Assembly: GCA_963724825.1 (NCBI GenBank)
Contig: CAVRWT010000009.1
Coordinates: forward strand, 1-57,820
Direction of reading: 5' to 3'
Source of the DNA: JALYNX01 sp963724825
Lineage (GTDB): Bacteria > Actinomycetota > Acidimicrobiia > Spongiisociales > ZC4RG35
DNA: 57,820 nucleotides
The notes under the pieces were generated by a model. It worked only from the letters and a program-made list of their open reading frames with translations. It ran no database searches and was not told the DNA's origin. Made by a program: the position numbers and the translations under genes. Position 1 is the first letter of the stretch. The number at the start of each line of letters is the position of its first letter. Shown here piece by piece: positions 52,613 through 57,820 of the stretch.

Positions 52613-53601
52613 TGACCGAGCCAGTCGAGCACAACCTCGGCCTGGATCTGGTCCGGGTAACAGAGACGGCGGCGATGGGAGCAGCCCGATGGTTGGGGCG
52701 GGGTGACAAGGAGGCCGCCGACCAGGCGGCGGTCGACGGAATGCGACTCCATCTCTCGACGATCGACATCGACGGCCTCGTCGTCATCGGCGAGGGGGAG
52801 AAGGACCGGGCCCCCATGCTCTTCAACGGTGAGAGGGTTGGCACCGGGAAAGGCATGACTGTCGATGTGGCGGTAGACCCGGTAGATGGGACCACGCTGA
52901 CTGCCGCCGGGATCCCGGGGGCGATCACGGTCATCGCCCTGTCGGCGGGCAGGGGCTCGATGTACACCTCCGGCCCTCTGGTCTACATGGACAAGCTCGC
53001 CGTCGGCCCCGAAGCCGCCGGCTCGGTCGATCTCGACGCTCCGGTCGAGGAGAACCTGCGCCAGGTCGCCAAGGCGAAGGGCAAGGACATCAACGACCTG
53101 CGCGCCCTGATCCTCGACCGCCCTCGCAATCAGCCCTACATCGACGAGGTGCGGCGGATGGGAGGGAGGATCTCACTGCTCAGGGACGGCGACGTTGCCG
53201 GTGCGATCGCTACCGCTCAGGAAGACACCGCCGCCGACATCCTGTTGGGTATCGGCGGATCTCCGGAAGCTGTGATCGCCGCTGCGGCCCTCACCTGCAT
53301 GGGAGGGGAGATCCAGTGCCGGCTCTGGCCTCGAGACGAGGCGGAGAAGGCTCAGGCCGGCGAGGCGGGCCTCGACGTGACCCAGGTACTGACCACCGAA
53401 GACCTGGTCAGGTCAGACAACGTGTTCTTCGCGGCGACGGGAGTCACCGGCGGCGAATTCTTGGGCGCGGTCGACTTTCGCGGCGACCAGGTTGTAACCC
53501 ACTCGGTGATCATGCGCTCGAAGACCCGCTCGATCCGATACATGGACGCTTATCACGACCTGGCGCGGCTCCGGGAGATCTCGGCCCTCACTCTCGATTG
53601 A
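52612..53601 (+). CDS. glpX: class II fructose-1,6-bisphosphatase
   Basis: Gluconeogenic phosphatase; GlpX is the usual FBPase of actinobacteria. 329 residues with VVIGEGEKDRAPML and VDVAVDPVDGTTLTAAG (the metal-binding DPVDGTT), RPRNQPYIDEVRRMGGRISLLRDGDV (in parts), LLGIGGSPEAVIAAAAL, and ATGVTGGEFLGAV. The ATG at 52612 shares a base with the thiolase stop. Its stop lies just before the convergent membrane-protein gene. Confidence 0.94.
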   Translation: MTEPVEHNLGLDLVRVTETAAMGAARWLGRGDKEAADQAAVDGMRLHLSTIDIDGLVVIGEGEKDRAPMLFNGERVGTGKGMTVDVAVDPVDGTTLTAAGIPGAITVIALSAGRGSMYTSGPLVYMDKLAVGPEAAGSVDLDAPVEENLRQVAKAKGKDINDLRALILDRPRNQPYIDEVRRMGGRISLLRDGDVAGAIATAQEDTAADILLGIGGSPEAVIAAAALTCMGGEIQCRLWPRDEAEKAQAGEAGLDVTQVLTTEDLVRSDNVFFAATGVTGGEFLGAVDFRGDQVVTHSVIMRSKTRSIRYMDAYHDLARLREISALTLD

Positions 53602-53607
53602 TCGAGC

Positions 53608-54129
53608 TCACCCCTCGGTGAGGCTGGACCGTCGCCAAGTGAGCGCAACCCAGCCACCGGCGATCACCAATGCAGCCACCCCAACGGCTCGAACGAGAAC
53701 GCCGCTCACCTCTGAGCCTTCGAGGAGAAGACTCAACACCTGGACCACTCCACCCGCCACAACGGCGGTTCCCATCGCTCGGACCACGACTCTTATCGGA
53801 TCGATCTGGCGAGCTCGCGCCGCAAATGACGCCGACGCAAACTCAACGATGAGGACGATCAACACGGCCTGAGCCCACGGAGGCGGCGACAGGGCAACCG
53901 GAAGGGCGGAGATGATGGCCATCTGCAAGACGAAGGCGACCGCGGACGCAGTCACCGAGGCGGTGAAGCCGTAGAGCAGGCCGACCACCAACACGAGCAC
54001 CCCGACCCCACCGACCAGTGCACCCAGGCCCGAGCCCTTTGCAGTGGGGACCGACAGCACCAGCGCTAGCCCGAGGATCACCGCTGCCGCAGCAGTCAGC
54101 CGAGCCGTCGTCGCCAAGACGTCCTCCAC
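53608..54129 (-). CDS. membrane protein of the MoxR-DUF58 operon
   Basis: 173 residues with five to six hydrophobic helices (from about 12 to 165) and no soluble domain. I recognise no named family. It starts with GTG 54129, overlapping the DUF58 gene by 34 bases, so it is the last gene of the operon and probably acts with it. Confidence 0.65.
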   Translation of the reverse strand: MEDVLATTARLTAAAAVILGLALVLSVPTAKGSGLGALVGGVGVLVLVVGLLYGFTASVTASAVAFVLQMAIISALPVALSPPPWAQAVLIVLIVEFASASFAARARQIDPIRVVVRAMGTAVVAGGVVQVLSLLLEGSEVSGVLVRAVGVAALVIAGGWVALTWRRSSLTEG

Positions 54130-55382
54130 TCTTCGAGACGGGCGATGGGGACATCAGCCGGCTCATCCCCGCCCCACACCGCGATCGGGATCCCCACAGA
54201 CGAAAGGCGGTCACGGAGGCGCTCCCGCTCCAGACTCCAAATTCGCCGACCAACAGATCGGGCTTCATCGACGGGAGGTGGCAACACCGACTCCACATCG
54301 ATCTCGATCACCGACACATCCATCCCCGAGCGCCGCAGAGAATGCATGAGCCCGGCGAGGTTGGGGTCGAGCAGTGAGGTGAGAGCGATGACCATGGCCG
54401 GCCTTCTCGCAGCTCGCGCTACGGCCCGCTCTGCCGCCTCCCACATCACCTTGCTCGGCGTCACTGACATCAGTTGCTCCATCGTGCGCCGCCGATGGCT
54501 CTCCCCCATCCCCGGGTAGACCCATCTGCACATGCCGTCCAGAGTGACCAGGCCGAGACGATGGCGATGCCTGGCGTGCGCTCTGAGCAGCGTGGCCGCC
54601 ATTCGGACGGCCCGATCGACCAGCCACTCGGTATTGGTGTCGCTTTCGACCTGAGCGTCGACCAGGAGGACCACGTCCCCGTTGCGCTCCGGATGTCTCT
54701 CATTGACCCACAGCCGCTGGGCCCGGGACGAAACCCGCCAGTTGATGGATCGAGGATCGTCGCCGTGTTGGTAGGGGCGAAGGTCGGCGAATTCGGATCC
54801 GGTGCCCCTTCTGGTCGAGACCAACTCGCCAACATGCAGGTTGGTCTCCAAAGGCCTCAACAGCCGCCTCAGAGTCGATTCCTCTGGCAGGACGACGACA
54901 TGCTGGGCTCCGGGAACCGTGTGGCTCAGTTCGAACATGCCTAGTGGTGAATCGGCGTACACCGTCAGCGGTCCCACGCCTTTCCTTCCCCACCCCAAGG
55001 GCGAAACCGTGAACGCGGCTTGCAACGACCGGTCGATCGAAGGAATCGACAGAGTGGCCGCGTCGACGAGGCGGCCGCCAACGGTTGACACGACGTCCAT
55101 GTCTTCGAGGCCGACTTCGACGAACAGCGGCCCGATGCGCCGGTCGGTCTCAAGATGCAAGGAGATGCTGTACTCGCCACCCTCCACCATGGATTCGGAG
55201 ATCTTGTCGATCCGCGCAGACATGCTCGGAACGGCTCGGGTGGCCAGGCCAACGATTGCGAGGGCGAGCAGCGATGTGCCCACCAAGGCCGGTCCGGGAT
55301 CACCCACCGCCAGTGCCGCGCCCAAGCCCACCAACCCGGCCGTCACATAGGCACGCAATCGAGGGGTGGCGACTGCCCTCAT
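54096..55382 (-). CDS. DUF58-domain (VWA-like) membrane protein
   Basis: 428 residues with two N-terminal transmembrane helices (about 12-46), a beta-rich middle, and the DUF58 signature GTGSEFADLRPYQHGDDPRSINWRVSSR (in parts), followed by a VWA-like fold with DVVLLVDAQVES. DUF58 proteins accompany MoxR ATPases as their substrate or partner. The ATG at 55382 overlaps the MoxR stop (ATGA). Confidence 0.88.
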   Translation of the reverse strand: MRAVATPRLRAYVTAGLVGLGAALAVGDPGPALVGTSLLALAIVGLATRAVPSMSARIDKISESMVEGGEYSISLHLETDRRIGPLFVEVGLEDMDVVSTVGGRLVDAATLSIPSIDRSLQAAFTVSPLGWGRKGVGPLTVYADSPLGMFELSHTVPGAQHVVVLPEESTLRRLLRPLETNLHVGELVSTRRGTGSEFADLRPYQHGDDPRSINWRVSSRAQRLWVNERHPERNGDVVLLVDAQVESDTNTEWLVDRAVRMAATLLRAHARHRHRLGLVTLDGMCRWVYPGMGESHRRRTMEQLMSVTPSKVMWEAAERAVARAARRPAMVIALTSLLDPNLAGLMHSLRRSGMDVSVIEIDVESVLPPPVDEARSVGRRIWSLERERLRDRLSSVGIPIAVWGGDEPADVPIARLEEWRTSWRRRLG

Positions 55383-56362
55383 GGAGAGTGGACGGAAGGG
55401 GTGGCCGGAGGGCTGGGCACCTGCTCCAGCACCTCCTCTATCACCCGCTCCTCGCTCAGATCCTGCGCCCAGAACTCGGGCCGCAGGATCAGGCGATGAG
55501 CCAGAGCGGGCAGGGCAACGTCCTGGACGTCATCGGGGAGGACGAAGCCACGGCCGGATAGGGCTGCCCTGGCCCGGGCCAACTTCATCACAGCCAAGGA
55601 TCCGCGAGGGCTGGAACCGACCCTCACCCTGCCCGAAGACCGGGTGGCGGCGACGAGTTGCACGATGTACTTGCCCACCGGCTCGGAGACATAGATCCCC
55701 TCGACGACTTTCTGCATCCCCATGAGGGTCTCCCGATCGACCACGACGTCGAGCTCGACTTCGTCGGTGCCCCGCTCTGCTCGGCGACGCAGCATCTCCC
55801 ATTCCGCGTCCGCCTTGGGGTAGCCGAGCCGGGCCCGGATCAAGAAGCGGTCGATCTGGGCCTCGGGAAGGGGGTAGGTCCCCTCGTACTCGATCGGGTT
55901 CTGGGTGGCGATCACCAGGAATGGGGGGCCCAGCGGGCGGGTCACCCCGTCGGCGGTCACCTGCCTCTCCTGCATCGCCTCGAGGAGGGCCGCCTGGGTC
56001 TTCGCCGGTGCCCGATTGATCTCGTCAGCCAACAAGACATTGGCGAACACCGGCCCGGGGCGGAAGCCGGGCAGACCCGTGGCCGGATCGAGGACGAAGG
56101 AGCCTGTGATGTCCATCGGCATCAGGTCCGGGGTGAACTGAACCCGGGCAAATTGGAGGCTGGTGGCGGCGGCAAACGAGCGGGCTACGAGGGTCTTGGC
56201 GAGCCCGGGCAGGTCCTCGATCAGGATGTGCCCGTCGGCGAGGATGGCCATCAGAATCAACTCGAGCTCACGGCGCTTCCCGTGCACTGCCCGCTCGACC
56301 TCGTCGAGAATCGAAGTGGCGAGAGCACCGATCGAGTCGGCGTCCACCAATGAGGCGCTCAC
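55379..56362 (-). CDS. MoxR-family AAA+ ATPase
   Basis: 327-residue ATPase. Walker A is in HILIEDLPGLAKTLVARSFA (Lys present, GLAKT), Walker B in NVLLADEINRAPAKTQAALLEAMQE, sensor 1 in FLVIATQNPIEYEGTYPLPEAQIDRF, and a lid domain with PRGSLAVMKLARARAAL and DDVQDVALPALAHRL. I chose GTG 56362 (GTGA overlap with the upstream gene) over a longer open frame. MoxR proteins act as chaperones for partner complexes. Confidence 0.92.
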   Translation of the reverse strand: MSASLVDADSIGALATSILDEVERAVHGKRRELELILMAILADGHILIEDLPGLAKTLVARSFAAATSLQFARVQFTPDLMPMDITGSFVLDPATGLPGFRPGPVFANVLLADEINRAPAKTQAALLEAMQERQVTADGVTRPLGPPFLVIATQNPIEYEGTYPLPEAQIDRFLIRARLGYPKADAEWEMLRRRAERGTDEVELDVVVDRETLMGMQKVVEGIYVSEPVGKYIVQLVAATRSSGRVRVGSSPRGSLAVMKLARARAALSGRGFVLPDDVQDVALPALAHRLILRPEFWAQDLSEERVIEEVLEQVPSPPATPSVHSP

Positions 56363-56814
56363 AACCGCTCCAACTTGGAAACGAGTTGCTCGAGCTCCCC
56401 CGGCCTGAGGGATTCCTCCCGGCCGGTCAGCCATCTCCACTCATCCTCGCCCAGGAGCGCCATCGCCGGAGCAGCTTCCAATTCGAGACCGTGACGGCGT
56501 AGACGGTGAGTGGCGATTCGCTCGATCGTCGGGCGGATCCGCTGTTCCCTGGCCAGGGAGCCGGCGAGTGCGTCGACTGTGGCCATCTCGGTGGATGAGA
56601 CCGAACGGGGCAGCCGCGTCGGGTTGGTGATCGTCGTCTCGAAGAGCCGTCGTTCGCTCCCGGCGCCACCCGCGGGCAGTCCTCGGGCCAGCCAGACGAC
56701 GACAAACACGATCAGCAACTCCCACATCCAGAGCTCCTGACCCCGTTGCAGCTGGAGAAGAAGTAGGGCGGAGACAACCGCTGCGAGAAAGGCCGAGGTC
56801 AGGACCCGGCTCAT
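56359..56814 (-). CDS. membrane protein of the MoxR-DUF58 operon
   Basis: 151 residues with two transmembrane helices at the N-terminus (about 8-22 and 28-45), then a cytoplasmic, Arg/Glu-rich helical region (RIRPTIERIATHRLRRHGLELE). No family is recognised. ATGA overlap with the upstream DUF4129 gene and GTGA overlap with MoxR place it firmly in the operon. Confidence 0.7.
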   Translation of the reverse strand: MSRVLTSAFLAAVVSALLLLQLQRGQELWMWELLIVFVVVWLARGLPAGGAGSERRLFETTITNPTRLPRSVSSTEMATVDALAGSLAREQRIRPTIERIATHRLRRHGLELEAAPAMALLGEDEWRWLTGREESLRPGELEQLVSKLERL

Positions 56815-57637
56815 TGCTGGATCTCCCCTCGCAAACGCTGGGATGCCGACTCGGCCTCCGCCGCCTCATCGAGGGTTGGCTCGAGAGGGCCGAATCTGGC
56901 GTCGGCATGGCGCCCGGAGAGAGCCCGGACATCCGGGACATCGAGGTCGAGGGCCGAGGTGGCCCTCCCGACGTGCCGCGCCGCGGTCTCCGACGGCGAC
57001 CTGGGCACACCAACTTCTTCCAACGCCTGTTCGAACTCGGCGTATGCGCCAAAGACCCGACCCCTTGGGTCATCGCCGTACGACGACGAGACGCGCTGCC
57101 GACCGCGACCGGGGCGATCGCCTCAACCGGGGGCGCCTCCTCGACCGGCGGCGCCCCGGATCGAATCGCCAGCCCAACCTTGGCCAGGGCAATGGCAACC
57201 ACGGCAGCGACCAGGAGGCTCAACATCCAGATGCCGTTGTCGGCCACCTGTCCGATGGGGGTTTCGACGGCCTCGCCGACGACTTCAGAGGTCTCGGGGG
57301 CGAGGGTGTCTGCGATCGACCGCATGAAACGGGCGATGAGGGCAAACACCAGGACACCGACAACCAGCACCACGAGGCGGCTCCGCTTGCGCTCCTGAGA
57401 GGGCGAGCCCTGTTTGGCGGCGAAGACCATTATCAGGGCACCGATCACCGCGGCGATGACGATGAGCCAGGTGAGGATTGACTCCACTTCGACACCCGGC
57501 TGCCAGGAGAGATCGAGGATTGGCTCGTCGCCGGCGCGGCCGGGCACCGAGTTGGCGGCAAGGGCGACGACGAACCCGAGGGCGAGGACTGCCAGGGCGC
57601 TTGCTACGCCTTTTGCAGCACGACTCCAGGTACCCAT
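56811..57637 (-). CDS. DUF4129-type membrane protein, one frameshift
   Basis: The N-terminal part has a signal-like helix (about 10-28), two further helices (about 55-75 and 88-108) and another at about 135-158; the C-terminal domain, in another frame, reads DDPRGRVFGAYAEFEQALEEVGVPRSPSETAARHV (in parts), the DUF4129 hallmark also seen in transglutaminase-like partners of MoxR. The frames join near 57085. The repaired protein is about 275 residues. It starts ATG 57637 and is the first gene of the operon. Confidence 0.8.
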
Positions 57638-57699
57638 GCCGAGCAGGCTACGAGCTGATCCGAAGAGCGGTAGCTCCGGCCGACCGGCAGATTTGATTG

Positions 57700-57792
57700 C
57701 CGGACGACTTCGCCCGAGACGACCCTCATGCCGATACGAACCAGTCGGTCGAATAATCGCAGTCTCGGGCGAACAGACGCCGGTCGTCCGGA
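57700..57792. repeat. large inverted repeat upstream of the MoxR operon
   Basis: CCGGACGACTTCGCCCGAGAC (read in two parts; 57700-57720) is matched in inverse by GTCTCGGGCGAA (57762-57773, 12 bp perfect) and, after a nine-base interruption, GTCGTCCGG (57784-57792, 9 bp). The 41-base centre is unremarkable. It sits 62-155 bases before the DUF4129 start in otherwise gene-free sequence running to the window edge. Confidence 0.55.
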
Positions 57793-57820
57793 TGAACGTC
57801 AGAGCTCCATTCTTCCAGCA

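Noticed and set aside
1..57820. Mobile elements, prophage, CRISPR arrays, toxin-antitoxin or defence systems.
   Set aside because: I found no transposase, integrase, Cas, phage structural or defence motif, and no regularly spaced repeats.

Overview
The window is about 58 kb of high-GC actinobacterial chromosome. It carries two WhiB-family regulators, a GlnR-type regulator beside a glnA2-type glutamine synthetase, a SenX3/RegX3-type phosphate two-component pair, many GTG and TTG starts, dense 4-base stop/start overlaps, and Thr-rich linkers in secreted proteins. I infer Actinomycetota, plausibly an Acidimicrobiia-like lineage from an environmental assembly; the class is a guess. I see no mobile element, phage, CRISPR array or rRNA, and no defence or specialised-metabolite locus. 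The content is core metabolism, nutrient uptake and envelope biology.

Layout. (1) 8-7567, minus strand: promoter, leader peptide TrpL with three Trp codons, attenuator hairpin, then trpE-G-D-C-F-B-A and a type I-beta DAHP synthase, joined at every junction by 4-base overlaps. (2) 7586-10748: three exported proteins (lipoprotein, beta-propeller, CapA-like). (3) 10788-13435: an amino-acid ABC transporter (ATPase on minus; binding protein and permease on plus) full of small frameshifts. (4) 13432-24895, minus strand: tetR-ppk1, then pstS-C-A-B-phoU-regX3-senX3 behind a PHO-box-like promoter, with dxs at the distal end. (5) 24994-30653, plus strand: membrane protein, whiB, MFS transporter, glnA2, glnR and a cystathionine gamma-synthase/lyase. 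(6) 30267-34038, minus strand: SHOCT protein and ErpA, then RidA, ALDH7 and a methyltransferase. (7) 34138-40410: mrp, RDD protein, then whiB-nudix-MBL-M23, and NfeD. (8) 40481-44763: receiver protein, MMPL transporter, small membrane proteins, tRNA-Pro(CGG) and an unknown small protein. (9) 44760-47003: lysC-asd. (10) 47089-50297: cyclophilin-type PPIase, PHP phosphoesterase, murJ. (11) 50287-53601: methylmalonyl-CoA epimerase operon, thiolase, glpX. (12) 53608-57637: an envelope-type MoxR-DUF58-DUF4129 operon.

Two regulatory modules read clearly from the sequence. Tryptophan synthesis appears controlled by classical ribosome-mediated attenuation plus feedback on TrpE (LLES motif). Phosphate uptake has its sensor, regulator, PhoU, transporter and polyphosphate kinase together. 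Both ABC transporters carry a strong hairpin between the binding-protein gene and the permease gene, which would give excess binding protein.

Caution: about 15 genes, including asd and trpF, are broken by one-base indels while the protein sequence on either side stays well conserved. This looks more like consensus sequencing error than gene decay. Coordinates of those genes are given across the whole reconstructed gene.
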